A stretch of 36,678 nucleotides of DNA from positions 1 to 36,678 of the forward strand of contig UQXW01000017.1 in assembly GCA_900545215.1 (NCBI GenBank), in the 5' to 3' direction. Under the pieces are notes generated by a model. That model made no database searches, was not told the DNA's origin, and worked only from the letters and a program-made list of their open reading frames with translations. This document shows, in pieces, positions 16,948 through 25,645 of this stretch. Position 1 is the first letter of the stretch, and the number at the start of each line of letters is the position of its first letter. The position numbers and the translations under genes are program-made. The stretch comes from an uncultured Bacteroidota bacterium. GTDB taxonomy: Bacteria; Bacteroidota; Bacteroidia; Bacteroidales; P3.

Positions 16948-17619
16948 ATGGAAGAAAAACAATACGTTATACAGTATGAAGACGTCGCCTTATCCTTCGA
17001 TAAGACCGTTTTGAGGAACGTAAACCTCGAAATACTTAAAGGAGAGTTCGTTTACCTTATCGGGAAAACCGGCTCCGGCAAAAGTTCCTTGCTACGCTCC
17101 ATTTATGCCGATGTACCGATAGACGAAGGAGCCGCAAGAGTATGCGGTTTCGACCTCAACAAGTTGAAAAAATCCCAAATCCCGCTATTGCGACGCAAAC
17201 TCGGCATAGTCTTTCAGGACTTCCAACTCTTGAAAGACCGTTCTGTTTATGACAACCTTGCATTCGTTTTGAAGGCAACAGGCTGGAAAGACAAGAAAGC
17301 CATGAGAGAAAGAATTTTACAGGCATTGGACGATGTAGGACTGCTCACCAAAACAGACGAACAGGCATGCGACCTCAGCGAAGGCGAAATGCAAAGAGTT
17401 GCCATAGCACGTGCCATAGTCAACCAACCGGAATTGATACTTGCAGACGAACCTACGGGAAACCTCGACCCCATAACAAGCGAAGAAATAGTCGATTTGC
17501 TTATGCACATCAACAAAAAGCACGGCACGACCGTCCTTATGGCAACACACGACTACATCGTAATAGACAAATTCCGTTCAAGAGTGATAGCCTGTGAAGA
17601 CGGCAAAATAGTTTCGTAG
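16948..17619 (+). CDS. ftsE: FtsE-like cell-division ABC ATPase
   Basis: The 223-residue ATPase pairs in other bacteria with the membrane protein FtsX to control peptidoglycan hydrolases at the septum. Walker A is GKTGSGKS (39-46), then the Q-loop VFQDFQLL, Walker B LILADEPTGNLD and the switch histidine in ATHDY. The ABC signature reads LSEGEMQR, where FtsE and most relatives have LSGGE/Q, so the first signature glycine is replaced by glutamate. No ftsX is in this window; as far as I know the two genes are often separate in Bacteroidetes. ATG at 16948 is preferred over the in-frame TTG at 16942. LolD- or MacB-like transport ATPases are alternatives, but the short length and RSVYDNLAF region favour FtsE. 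Confidence 0.85.
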   Translation: MEEKQYVIQYEDVALSFDKTVLRNVNLEILKGEFVYLIGKTGSGKSSLLRSIYADVPIDEGAARVCGFDLNKLKKSQIPLLRRKLGIVFQDFQLLKDRSVYDNLAFVLKATGWKDKKAMRERILQALDDVGLLTKTDEQACDLSEGEMQRVAIARAIVNQPELILADEPTGNLDPITSEEIVDLLMHINKKHGTTVLMATHDYIVIDKFRSRVIACEDGKIVS

Positions 17620-17655
17620 CCACCCACAACACCAAATCATCAAAAGGATAAACTC

Positions 17656-17690
17656 AAGCGGCGTTCTGTCTCAGTAGAACGCCGCTTTTA
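17656..17690 (+). terminator. Rho-independent terminator after ftsE
   Basis: AAGCGGCGTTCT (17656-17667) pairs with AGAACGCCGCTT (17676-17687) around an 8-base loop and is followed by TTTTAA. It sits 36 bases after the ftsE stop. The GCGGCGTTCT stem resembles the dispersed GGCGTTT unit of this window. Confidence 0.85.
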
Positions 17691-17747
17691 ATATGAAACA
17701 CACTGTTTTGCTGTTCTACTTGCTGCAAATTCTGTCGCAAAACCACA

Positions 17748-17781
17748 AAACAAAAACAGGGAAGTCAAAAAGACTTCCCTG
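17748..17781 (-). terminator. Rho-independent terminator of tRNA-Gln
   Basis: On the minus strand, CAGGGAAGTC and GACTTCCCTG form a perfect 10-bp stem with a TTTTT loop. It is followed by a TTTTTGTTTTG tract, starting 18 bases beyond the tRNA 3' end. Confidence 0.9.
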
Positions 17782-17799
17782 AAAACCAATTTAGCTATG

Positions 17800-17870
17800 T
17801 TATCCCGTCAAGACTCGAACTTGAAATGTCTGAACCAAAATCAGATGTGTTACCATTACACCACGGGACA
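17800..17870 (-). tRNA. tRNA-Gln (anticodon TTG)
   Basis: The 71-base minus-strand sequence folds into a full cloverleaf. Acceptor stem is TGTCCCG/CGGGATA with one G-T pair; D arm GTGT...ACAC; anticodon stem TCTGA/TCAGA with loop TTTTGGT giving anticodon TTG at 17836-17838; T arm TCAAG/CTTGA with loop TTCGAGT; discriminator A. CCA is not encoded. It stands alone between its own promoter and terminator. Confidence 0.97.
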
Positions 17871-17945
17871 TTAACCTGTAAAAACAAAAATTATGATTCT
17901 CTACACAAACCGGGGCTTCACAGCTCCTATCCTTGTTTGCGAGTG

Positions 17946-17977
17946 CAAAGGTACTACCTTTTTCCGAATCCGACAAA
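17946..17977 (-). promoter_or_regulatory. Predicted promoter of tRNA-Gln
   Basis: On the minus strand TTTG (17974-17977) and TACCTTTG (17946-17953) are separated by 20 bases, which fits the Bacteroidetes -33/-7 consensus. The -7 box lies about 75 bases before the mature tRNA 5' end, leaving a leader to be removed by RNase P. Confidence 0.75.
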
Positions 17978-18029
17978 CTTTTCGACAGATTTTTTTCGAG
18001 CCATGCCTGTTTTGTTCACCGTTTTGGTT

Positions 18030-18037
18030 TACCTTTG
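18030..18037 (+). promoter_or_regulatory. Predicted -7 element of the double ABC ATPase gene
   Basis: TACCTTTG is an exact TAnnTTTG match. A TTTG at 18011-18014 lies upstream with a short 15-base spacer. The box sits inside an upstream in-frame extension of the ABC gene, so starts before it are unlikely. Confidence 0.6.
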
Positions 18038-18085
18038 CATCGCAAAGAGATATTGAACCATATTGCGTATTTTATGATTGGAGAT

Positions 18086-19792
18086 ATGAATTTTTCTGAT
18101 AATCAAAATGATGAAACCATTCTTTCGGTTGAAAATCTGCATATCGAATTCAAGTCCGGAAATCTTTGGCAGGAAGTTGTGAAAGGAGTGAATTTTTCCT
18201 TGAAAAGAGGCGAAACCTTGGGACTGGTCGGCGAATCCGGCTCCGGAAAGAGCGTTTCATCGCTTGCAATAATGGGTTTATTGGACAAAAACAACTCCAA
18301 AATAAGTAGCGGAAGCATCATATTCAATCGTACAACCGATTTGTTGCAACTCAAAGAAAGCCTTTACAGACAATATAGGGGAAAGAAAATCGCAATGATA
18401 TTTCAAGAACCAATGACTTCGCTCAATCCCGTGAAGAAATGCGGCAATCAAGTCATGGAAATGATACTTCAACACGAGAATTGCCCGAAAAAAGAAGCAC
18501 ACGACAGAACTTTGGAATTATTCAAAGAAGTTCTGCTGCCCGATCCGTGCAGAGTATTCTCCGCTTACCCACATGAGTTGTCCGGCGGTCAAAAACAAAG
18601 AGTGATGATAGCAATGGCTATTGGTTGCAAGCCCGATATATTGATAGCCGATGAGCCGACCACTGCTTTGGATGTAAGTGTTCAAAAAAGCATATTGGAA
18701 CTGATAGCCGATGTTCAAAAGAAATACGGCATGGGAGTGCTGTTCATTACTCATGATTTGAACCTTGTGCATAAGATAGCGGACAGAATAGCCGTCATTT
18801 ACAAAGGAAAAATAGTCGAATGCGGCGAAAAGGAAAATATTTTCTACAATCCGCAGCATCCGTATACCAAAGGATTGCTTGCCTGCCGCCCTCCGCTCGA
18901 TTGTCGCCCCGAACGCCTGCCGACAGTCGATGATTACATGAACGGAAAGCAAACGACATTCAGAACAATAACCACGGCAGAGAGGCAAAAAGCCCATGCG
19001 GATATATATAATCAAACTCCAATTCTCAGAGTAAAGGATTTACGAGTGGAATACACCCTTTCAAAATCCCTCTTCGACAAAGTCAAGAAAACGTTTCGTG
19101 CCGTGAACGATATAAGTTTCGATTTGTATAAAGGCGAAACCTTGGGACTTGTCGGAGAATCCGGATGTGGGAAAACCACCTTGGGCAGAGCAATCATGCA
19201 ACTAGTGAAAGCCGAAAGCGATTCCATGTTTTTTGAGGACAAACCCATATCGCAACTCGACAAATCGGGCTTGAAACGCCTACGAAAAGATATTCAGATT
19301 ATTTTTCAAGACCCTTATTCCTCACTTAATCCCCGAATAAGCGTAGGAGATGCAATAGCGGAACCATTGAAAACCTACAACATCGAAAACAACAGAGAAA
19401 AGAGACGCACCATTGCCATGGAAATGATGGAGAAAGTGGGGTTGAGCGGAACGTTCTACAATCGCTACCCGCACGAATTTTCAGGCGGACAACGGCAAAG
19501 GATAGGCATTGCACGAGCATTGGTTCTCAATCCCAAGATTGTCATTTGCGACGAATCCGTTTCAGCTTTGGACGTAAGCGTACAGGCAAAGGTTCTCAAC
19601 CTTTTGGAGGATTTGAAAAAGGAATTGGGACTTACATACATATTCATATCGCATGACCTCGCCGTCGTGAAGTATGTATCGGACAGAATGATGGTTATGC
19701 GAAACGGAAAGATGATTCAAATCGGAGATGCGGACGAAATATACGCCGATCCGCAAGACCCATATACAAAAAGCCTCATAGAGGCAATGTAA
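18086..19792 (+). CDS. Fused double-ATPase ABC protein, oligopeptide/dipeptide type
   Basis: The product (568 residues from ATG 18086; an in-frame ATG at 18074 is also possible) contains two complete ABC ATPase halves in tandem, as in YejF and GsiA. The first half has GESGSGKS, LSGGQKQR and DEPTTALD. The second has GESGCGKT, FSGGQRQR and DESVSALD. Each half ends with the oligopeptide-family C-terminal motif (PQHPYTKGLL and PQDPYTKSLI), which supports peptide or a related substrate. It would power uptake at the inner membrane, but no permease or binding protein is encoded nearby, so it must work with partners elsewhere. The frame can be extended upstream to 17933, but that would pass through the predicted promoter. 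Confidence 0.9.
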   Translation: MNFSDNQNDETILSVENLHIEFKSGNLWQEVVKGVNFSLKRGETLGLVGESGSGKSVSSLAIMGLLDKNNSKISSGSIIFNRTTDLLQLKESLYRQYRGKKIAMIFQEPMTSLNPVKKCGNQVMEMILQHENCPKKEAHDRTLELFKEVLLPDPCRVFSAYPHELSGGQKQRVMIAMAIGCKPDILIADEPTTALDVSVQKSILELIADVQKKYGMGVLFITHDLNLVHKIADRIAVIYKGKIVECGEKENIFYNPQHPYTKGLLACRPPLDCRPERLPTVDDYMNGKQTTFRTITTAERQKAHADIYNQTPILRVKDLRVEYTLSKSLFDKVKKTFRAVNDISFDLYKGETLGLVGESGCGKTTLGRAIMQLVKAESDSMFFEDKPISQLDKSGLKRLRKDIQIIFQDPYSSLNPRISVGDAIAEPLKTYNIENNREKRRTIAMEMMEKVGLSGTFYNRYPHEFSGGQRQRIGIARALVLNPKIVICDESVSALDVSVQAKVLNLLEDLKKELGLTYIFISHDLAVVKYVSDRMMVMRNGKMIQIGDADEIYADPQDPYTKSLIEAM

Positions 19793-19821
19793 GCATAAAT
19801 CCGCTGCAATATCTCTGTTTG

Positions 19822-21657
19822 TCAGAGGTCGGCATCGTCCTTATGGAAATGTCTATACACCTTTTCGGCTTTGCTTTTGCCTATACACTGCCGCAATTCC
19901 TCCATCGAAGCGGTTGAAATCTGCTTGACGCTGCGAAATCTTATCAAAAGATTTTGTGCCGTCGTCTCCCCTATTCCCTCGATTTCGCAAAGTTCGGTTC
20001 TGAAAGTACCTTTGCTTCGTTTGTTACGGTGAAAGGTGATACCGAAACGGTGAGCCTCGTCTCTTATGTGCCGTATCACGTTCAGCGAATTGCTTCTTTT
20101 GTCTATGCAAAGCGGGTATTGTTCCCCGGGAAAATAGATTTCCTCCAATTTTTTTGCAATTCCTATAATAGGAATGCTGCTTTCCAAACCCAAAAGAGCG
20201 AGACTTTCCACAGCCGAAGCCAACTGTCCCTTGCCACCATCGACAATAATCAGATCGGGCAGCGGTTTACCCTCCTCTTTCAACCTCCCGTAGCGACGCA
20301 ATATTATTTCCCTCATGGAAGCAAAGTCATCAGGCCCCTCGACCGTCTTTATGTTGAAATGTCTGTACTCTTTGTTGGACGGCTTGCAGTTCCTGAACAC
20401 CACGCAACTTGCAACCGGATAATTTCCCTGAATATTCGAGTTATCGAAACACTCCATGTAGCGAGGAGCTTTCGGCAGATGAAGATCTTTCTGCATTTGT
20501 TCCACCAAACGATTGCTCCATCTCTCGGGATCGAGAATGCTTTCCTGCTTTATCTTGTCGCTTTTGGCGAAAACGGCATTGCGATGACACAGCTCCAAAA
20601 GCCGTTTGCGATTGGCATCTCCGCCTTCGGATTGTCTGACATAGTCTTTCGGCAAATCCAAATGCACAGGCACGACTATCTCCTCCGCATTCCATGAAAG
20701 CGTATCCCTCAACTGAATGATTGCCTGCGTGAACAACTCTTCCGGTGTCTCGTTCAGCTTGCAATCGACCTGCGTCGAGACAGATCCGACAAGGCAACCG
20801 CCGACCACCTTCATCGCATTCATCATTATGCCTCGGTCTGTCGGCACATAATCGAAAGCCTCCGTATTCAAAGCACTGTCGGAAAGGATTACCGTCTTGG
20901 AGGTGTAACTCTCCAAGAGGGCGAGACGTTGCCGTATCTGCTCCGCCTGTTCGAACTTAAGCTCGTTTGCAAACCCCATCATCTGCTCTTTGAGTTCACG
21001 TTTTATCCATGAAAAATCCCCTCGCAGTATTTTCTTTATCTCATTTATGCTTTTCATGTATTCTTCCTGCGAAATCAAACCCTCGCAAGGAGCATCGCAC
21101 AATTTTATCTGGTAATCGAGGCACGCTTTATGCTTTCCCTTTGCAACGGACTCCGCACTCATCGCCTGCTTACAAGTACGATAACGGAACAACTTCCTTA
21201 TCAAATCCGTGATTGCTTTGAGTTGCTTGCCGTTGGGGTAAGGCCCGAAGTACAGAGAACCGTCCTTGTTGCGGTGCCTTGTGGCAAACACCCTCGGAAA
21301 AGTCTCGTTGGAAATACAAAGCCAAGGATAGGTCTTGTCATCCTTCAACATGATGTTGTATTTCGGCTTATGCTTCTTTATAAGATTGCATTCCAACAAC
21401 AGGGCTTCCGTTTCGTTGCTTACCAATACAAGTTTTATATCGGCAATCTTGCGAACCAACACCTTCGTTTTCGCACTCTGATTTCCGTCATTGCGAAAAT
21501 ACGAACTTACACGGTTCTTCAGATTTTTCGCCTTGCCGACATAAATAAGCTTTCCCTCCTTGTCGAAGTACTGATATACTCCGGCAGAGGAGGGAAGTGT
21601 TTTCAAAATGGTCTCTATATGCGAGTCCGAACGTCCGTCTTCGATAATACCGGACAT
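19822..21657 (-). CDS. uvrC: UvrABC excinuclease subunit C
   Basis: The 611-residue protein makes both incisions in nucleotide excision repair. An N-terminal GIY-YIG nuclease domain is seen (GVYQYFDKEGKLIYVGKAKNLKN broken across residues 26-49), followed by a UVR helical hairpin (about 205-240). An RNase H-like endonuclease domain carries acidic residues in ECFDNSNIQG and LIIVDGGKGQL. The C-terminal helix-hairpin-helix tail includes IEGIGETTAQNLL. Length is standard. It is the third gene of purC-gldH-uvrC, starting 5 bases after the gldH stop. Confidence 0.97.
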   Translation of the reverse strand: MSGIIEDGRSDSHIETILKTLPSSAGVYQYFDKEGKLIYVGKAKNLKNRVSSYFRNDGNQSAKTKVLVRKIADIKLVLVSNETEALLLECNLIKKHKPKYNIMLKDDKTYPWLCISNETFPRVFATRHRNKDGSLYFGPYPNGKQLKAITDLIRKLFRYRTCKQAMSAESVAKGKHKACLDYQIKLCDAPCEGLISQEEYMKSINEIKKILRGDFSWIKRELKEQMMGFANELKFEQAEQIRQRLALLESYTSKTVILSDSALNTEAFDYVPTDRGIMMNAMKVVGGCLVGSVSTQVDCKLNETPEELFTQAIIQLRDTLSWNAEEIVVPVHLDLPKDYVRQSEGGDANRKRLLELCHRNAVFAKSDKIKQESILDPERWSNRLVEQMQKDLHLPKAPRYMECFDNSNIQGNYPVASCVVFRNCKPSNKEYRHFNIKTVEGPDDFASMREIILRRYGRLKEEGKPLPDLIIVDGGKGQLASAVESLALLGLESSIPIIGIAKKLEEIYFPGEQYPLCIDKRSNSLNVIRHIRDEAHRFGITFHRNKRSKGTFRTELCEIEGIGETTAQNLLIRFRSVKQISTASMEELRQCIGKSKAEKVYRHFHKDDADL

Positions 21658-21662
21658 AAGCC

Positions 21663-22172
21663 TTATTTTTTACTCTTTATCTCCAAATCCGATTTCACAA
21701 TCCGCAGTCCCAGTTCCATTATGCCCGTGGTTTCGTATTTCGTTCCCATGTTTACCAATTCCACGGTGTAGAGTCCTTTCTCTGCAAGAGTGATGTATTT
21801 CTTGCAAACCTCCTCGACATCAATCAAATCGCCGAGAGCATCCCCTGCCCAGCCGTTGCCGCTTCTGTCTCTGAGGTTTATCTCATGCACACTCTCACGA
21901 GTGGAACCCGAAGGCGAGGTAATGAGCATCTTGAACTTTATCTTGTTCTCGTTTACCTGCGGAGTGTGGCGTATCATCACCGAAATATCATAGCTTTCGT
22001 TCTCTTTGCTTATATCGATATTCTCGAACTTCACGCTCTTGCCCTCTTCAATCCTCGCCCACTTGCAGGACGGCATTTCCTTGTACTGCTTGTACACATC
22101 GCCGCCCCCGCAGGAAGCGAAGAAAAACAACATCACAGGCAGCAACAAGGCAATCAATCCACTCTTCTTCAT
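21663..22172 (-). CDS. gldH: GldH-family lipoprotein
   Basis: The 169-residue protein has a lipoprotein signal (MKKSGLIALLLPVMLFFFASC) with lipid-attachment Cys21, then a single beta-rich domain (VYKQYKEMP, YDISVMIRHTP, GLYTVELVNMGT). This matches GldH, a lipoprotein needed for gliding in Flavobacterium and conserved in non-gliding Bacteroidetes, where its job is unclear. It lies between purC (4-base gap) and uvrC (5-base gap). Identification rests on the lipobox, size, conserved pattern and recall of the family rather than on a catalytic motif. Confidence 0.82.
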   Translation of the reverse strand: MKKSGLIALLLPVMLFFFASCGGGDVYKQYKEMPSCKWARIEEGKSVKFENIDISKENESYDISVMIRHTPQVNENKIKFKMLITSPSGSTRESVHEINLRDRSGNGWAGDALGDLIDVEEVCKKYITLAEKGLYTVELVNMGTKYETTGIMELGLRIVKSDLEIKSKK

Positions 22173-22176
22173 TTCT

Positions 22177-23121
22177 CTACAATTCTTTCAAAGCCTTGGA
22201 AACATTATTCTCTATTCTCTGCAATACATTCTCCGTATCCGTTCTTTGGAACTTCTCTCCCGTGATGTGTTCGTACAACTCCATGTAACGTTCCGAAATT
22301 TTCTCCACTATTTCAGGCGTCATCTCCGGCACTTTCTGTCCCTCCTTGCCTTGGAAACCGTTTTCCATCAACCATTCTCTCACGAACTCCTTCGACAACT
22401 GCCTTTGCTTCTCACCCTTACGCTGTTTCTCCTCGTAGCCATCTGCATAGAAGTAACGGGAAGAGTCGGGCGTGTGGATTTCATCAATCAATATAATCCT
22501 GTCTCCGTCTTTTCCGAACTCGTACTTGGTATCCACCAAAATCAAGCCTCGTTTTGCCGCAATCTCACTACCTCTTTGAAATAAGGCAAGGGCGTATTTT
22601 TCCAATAATTCGTAATCCTCCCTCGATACTATGCCCTTTGCTATGGCTTCTTCCTTGGAAATATTTTCGTCATGTCCCTCGTCGGCTTTCGTTGTCGGCG
22701 TTATGATGGGTGTAGGGAACTTATCGTTCTCCTTCATGCCCTCGGGCAATTTCACCCCGCACAATTCCCTTGCACCTGCTTGGTATTCTCTCCATGCACT
22801 TCCGGCAAGATAGCCCCTTACAATCACCTCCAATTTCAACGGAACACACCTTCTGCCTAATGTAACCATAGGGTCAGGAGTGGAAATCTTCCAGTTTGGA
22901 ACAATATCCGCCGTAGCGTCTAAGAATTTTGCCGCAATCTGATTAAGGATTTGACCTTTGAAAGGAATACCTTTGGGTAAAACAACATCAAAAGCCGATA
23001 TTCTGTCGCTGACAACCATAACCAACAGCCTGTCTGCAATATTGTAAACATCTCTTACCTTGCCGACAAACATGTCTTTTTGATTTTCAAAATTGAAATG
23101 AGTGCTTGTAACTGCTTCCAT
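22177..23121 (-). CDS. purC: Phosphoribosylaminoimidazole-succinocarboxamide synthase
   Basis: The 314-residue enzyme joins aspartate to CAIR using ATP (SAICAR synthase), a middle step of purine synthesis. Motifs include GKVRDVY, VVSDRISAFD, the conserved VIVRGYLAGSAWREYQ region, and the later LVDTKYEFG and LIDEIHTPDSSRYF. The length is that of the longer bacterial/yeast ADE1-like form. It leads the purC-gldH-uvrC operon, with a -7 box 23 bases upstream of the start. Confidence 0.97.
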   Translation of the reverse strand: MEAVTSTHFNFENQKDMFVGKVRDVYNIADRLLVMVVSDRISAFDVVLPKGIPFKGQILNQIAAKFLDATADIVPNWKISTPDPMVTLGRRCVPLKLEVIVRGYLAGSAWREYQAGARELCGVKLPEGMKENDKFPTPIITPTTKADEGHDENISKEEAIAKGIVSREDYELLEKYALALFQRGSEIAAKRGLILVDTKYEFGKDGDRIILIDEIHTPDSSRYFYADGYEEKQRKGEKQRQLSKEFVREWLMENGFQGKEGQKVPEMTPEIVEKISERYMELYEHITGEKFQRTDTENVLQRIENNVSKALKEL

Positions 23122-23144
23122 AGTAATACATATTTATATTGCTG

Positions 23145-23152
23145 CAAAGATA
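23145..23152 (-). promoter_or_regulatory. Predicted -7 element of purC-gldH-uvrC
   Basis: TATCTTTG on the minus strand, exact TAnnTTTG, 23 bases before the purC ATG. The -33 position shows only a weak TCTG-like match. Confidence 0.6.
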
Positions 23153-23311
23153 GTCATTTCTTCTCTTTTGCAGAGCAGGGAAACCAAGTTTTCGCCGCAG
23201 CACACTTTGTTCGACCATGAAGCAATATAAATCCACCGCTTGCGAAACCCGTTTCACCACAACCCGGAAACGAAAAATTCATATTCTCACAGCCTTCGGA
23301 AACTCAAACCT

Positions 23312-23420
23312 TTGAAAAGTCCGAAACCCAAACGCCGTTCCGACAAAATAAAACGCCGAAAGAAAAAATTATTCCGCAGTTTCGTTTTTCCGAAACGGCG
23401 TTCGAGTTCGGACTTTTCAA
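23312..23420. repeat. Intergenic inverted-repeat element, copy B, with 14-bp terminal inverted repeats
   Basis: The element is bounded by TTGAAAAGTCCGAA (23312-23325) and its exact inverse TTCGGACTTTTCAA (23407-23420). The match continues inward with few mismatches into AAACGCCG/CGGCGTT. Inside are AAACGCCGAAAGAAAAAA and GTTTCGTTTTTCCGAAACGG, shared with the copy at 25928-26036. It fills much of the 333-base gap between the purC promoter and the 3' end of the DUF262-HNH gene. The rest of that gap (23153-23311) holds no gene I can support. Confidence 0.8.
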
Positions 23421-23454
23421 GAGGTTGCAAATCATGTTGCCGAAAAGGTGCGTT

Positions 23455-24537
23455 TTATCGCCTGCCTTTCTCTCTGTTGCAGCGGCGACAGAGCATTTGA
23501 CAGTTCTCTTTTTCCGTCTTTCCGCCCTCGCACCATGGCGTTATATGGTCTGCCTCCATTTCTTCAATGGGAAAATGTTTTCCACAGCGGACACAAATTC
23601 CTAATTGGCTTTCGTAGGCATATCGTTTGTCGCTTTCTCGGAATGCTCTTATGTTTAAGTGCTTTTCATCGCCGAACAGAACATATTCATAAATGCCTCG
23701 CCTATTGGTAACGTCCTCATCTTGCATTAAACGGCTGACTTTCTCTTCCAATTCTGCGGAATCGAATTTCTCGTCTTTCAATTTATTGTACCACAATCCC
23801 CAATCCAAACCTTTCATCTCCTTTCTGTACTTTGGGAAAAGGGCTTTCACCCAATTTATGACACCTTGAAAATAAAGCCAAAGCTCGTTCGCATTCGGTT
23901 CATGTTGGTGATTGCCCATATAAGCCTCGATATTGCCTTTGCTGATCCAATCTATGGCAGTTTCAAGGAAGTCTTGGCGAATAGCACTGCCGTTCATATA
24001 ATCCTTGGCTATGTTTTCAGCGGCACAATTCCTCTTTGAGAAATATCTTTTTGCGTCCGTGGTCCACGCACCCGAGTAAACAGCATTGCGAATTTCTTGT
24101 TCCGTCAGTTTCTCTCCCGCAATGTTGATGGTCTGAAACCATTGCAGTTTCTCGCTATCGCTGCCCTCGCAAAAGTAAACCATGAGTTCATAATCCAAAA
24201 TATTCTTCTGTTCATCTTCCTGCAAGTTGTGATAATACCTCATATCGTAGGAGAAAATCCCACTGACGTATTGGCAAATGCTGATGGTTCTTTGCTGTCC
24301 GTCAAGCACCTCATATTCATCATTGCCGCACTTTACCCAATACATGACGTTCAAAGGGAAGCCCTTGCTTACCGTATCGATGACCGCATCTCTCTGCTTG
24401 TCTTTGTAAACGAACTCTCGCTGGTATTTAGGTCGGATATTGAGCCTTCCACCCCAACCGACAACACCCTCTTCATTGCTGTCTTTATATCCTTCCACCA
24501 ATTCGCGAATCTTAATCTTCTTCAACTCTATCTTCAT
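23455..24537 (-). CDS. DUF262 (GmrSD N-terminal type) protein with C-terminal HNH nuclease domain
   Basis: The 360-residue protein has an N-terminal DUF262/ParB-like domain with YQREFVYKDKQRDAVI (39-54) and the signature DGQQRT (79-84), which in GmrS-type proteins belongs to nucleotide binding or hydrolysis. The C-terminus is an HNH nuclease with a zinc knuckle: CVRC (315-318), ADH (His331), NCQMLCRRCN (345-354). Such proteins act in defence against foreign DNA (GmrSD, BrxU, SspE are related by this domain). It begins 5 bases after an M.EcoRI-like methyltransferase gene, so it is probably that enzyme's restriction partner. That pairing is inference. It could instead be a modification-dependent nuclease. 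The conserved motifs all look intact. Confidence 0.88.
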   Translation of the reverse strand: MKIELKKIKIRELVEGYKDSNEEGVVGWGGRLNIRPKYQREFVYKDKQRDAVIDTVSKGFPLNVMYWVKCGNDEYEVLDGQQRTISICQYVSGIFSYDMRYYHNLQEDEQKNILDYELMVYFCEGSDSEKLQWFQTINIAGEKLTEQEIRNAVYSGAWTTDAKRYFSKRNCAAENIAKDYMNGSAIRQDFLETAIDWISKGNIEAYMGNHQHEPNANELWLYFQGVINWVKALFPKYRKEMKGLDWGLWYNKLKDEKFDSAELEEKVSRLMQDEDVTNRRGIYEYVLFGDEKHLNIRAFRESDKRYAYESQLGICVRCGKHFPIEEMEADHITPWCEGGKTEKENCQMLCRRCNREKGRR

Positions 24538-24542
24538 AAGGT

Positions 24543-25562
24543 TTATATTGTTTGTTTCCGTATAAATATTCTACCGTATGTGCGTTTGCCGTTTATAACA
24601 GTGCAACCGCCTCTGTCTTCTTTGTGTGGTGTATAAGATAATTCCTCTAATATTTCTTTCGGAGTAGAGGCTCGTGTGTTGCCACTGGCTTGCCAAATTA
24701 TTTCAAACTGTTCAGGATTGTATTTATCCAAGAATGAAATCGGTACACCAATGATTCCGTCATAGTCGCAGGGAATATCAGTTACCCTGTTTACATTTAT
24801 AGCGTTGAAATTGTCATAATGAGGATATTCATTTGCCGTATAATGCTTGTAAAGTATCAGATTTTCTTTTCGTTTGCTGTGTTCAAGGTTAGTAAACCAG
24901 CAAGTGTTTCCGAGTACTTGCCAACATTTTCCGTCTTTGTCTATAAATTTTGATGTCTTTTCGTCTTTTGATAGTGGTGTTTCAAATTTCTTACTTCCGG
25001 AAGTGCAACCAAGCCACACCTTATTATCCTTTATTAAAGGGAAAGTCTCTTTATAGGTAATTGCATTCATGTTTCCGATAATCAGAAACTGTTTTTGGTA
25101 TTCCATAAGTTGGGCAACGTATTCCCGAAATAGGGAAAAGGGTGGGTTTGTTACCACTATATCGGCTTGTTTCAGCAGTTCTATGCACTCACGGGAGCGG
25201 AAGTCTCCGTCTCCTTGCAGTTCTCTTATATCCAATTCGTTGTTATCGACGTTTTTATTGCCGTTGCGGTCGCCCTCATAGACGATATAGACAGCCTTTT
25301 CGCTCTTTCCGTCGCTGAAAAGGTTAATATCTTGATTTTTATAGCAGGTTGCAATCAGCTTTTTCAAGCCCAAATACTCGAAATTGGCAGAAAAATAGAA
25401 GAAAAAGTTGCTTATGCGTGGGTCATCGCAATTACAGAGAATTGTTTTGCCCTTAAAATGTTCCTTATAGTGAGAACATTCTTTTTCAATGTCGGAAAGT
25501 TGAGTGTAAAACTCATCGGCTTTCGCCTTCTTGGCTTTGTGAAGGTTGCTGTTTTTGTTCAT
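24543..25562 (-). CDS. M.EcoRI-family adenine-specific DNA methyltransferase
   Basis: The 339-residue product would transfer a methyl group from SAM to adenine N6 in DNA. It begins MNKNSNLHKAKKAKADEFYT, as in the EcoRI methyltransferase family. It has a CNCDDP segment (43-48) in the usual motif I region and the catalytic NPPF motif at 139-142. Length is close to M.EcoRI (326). The start at 25562 is chosen because the family N-terminus begins there; an in-frame ATG at 25613 would add 17 residues. The recognition site cannot be read from sequence and need not be GAATTC. It is the first gene of a two-gene unit with the DUF262-HNH nuclease, so the protective enzyme would be made first. Base composition looks more AT-rich than flanking housekeeping genes, by eye. 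Confidence 0.9.
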   Translation of the reverse strand: MNKNSNLHKAKKAKADEFYTQLSDIEKECSHYKEHFKGKTILCNCDDPRISNFFFYFSANFEYLGLKKLIATCYKNQDINLFSDGKSEKAVYIVYEGDRNGNKNVDNNELDIRELQGDGDFRSRECIELLKQADIVVTNPPFSLFREYVAQLMEYQKQFLIIGNMNAITYKETFPLIKDNKVWLGCTSGSKKFETPLSKDEKTSKFIDKDGKCWQVLGNTCWFTNLEHSKRKENLILYKHYTANEYPHYDNFNAINVNRVTDIPCDYDGIIGVPISFLDKYNPEQFEIIWQASGNTRASTPKEILEELSYTPHKEDRGGCTVINGKRTYGRIFIRKQTI

Positions 25563-25645
25563 GGCGGTTTTTTGTGCTTTATGCCCAAGCCCCCATTCCG
25601 TAAAGCCAAACAAAAAAGGCGAGACCGTTTTGCATTTGCTTATTA

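Noticed and set aside
17933..18085. N-terminal extension of the double ABC ATPase
   Set aside because: The extension crosses the predicted tRNA and ABC promoters and has no similarity to ABC N-termini.
19954..20697. 247-codon open frame on the plus strand
   Set aside because: Antisense to uvrC, whose full domain set is intact; no own features.
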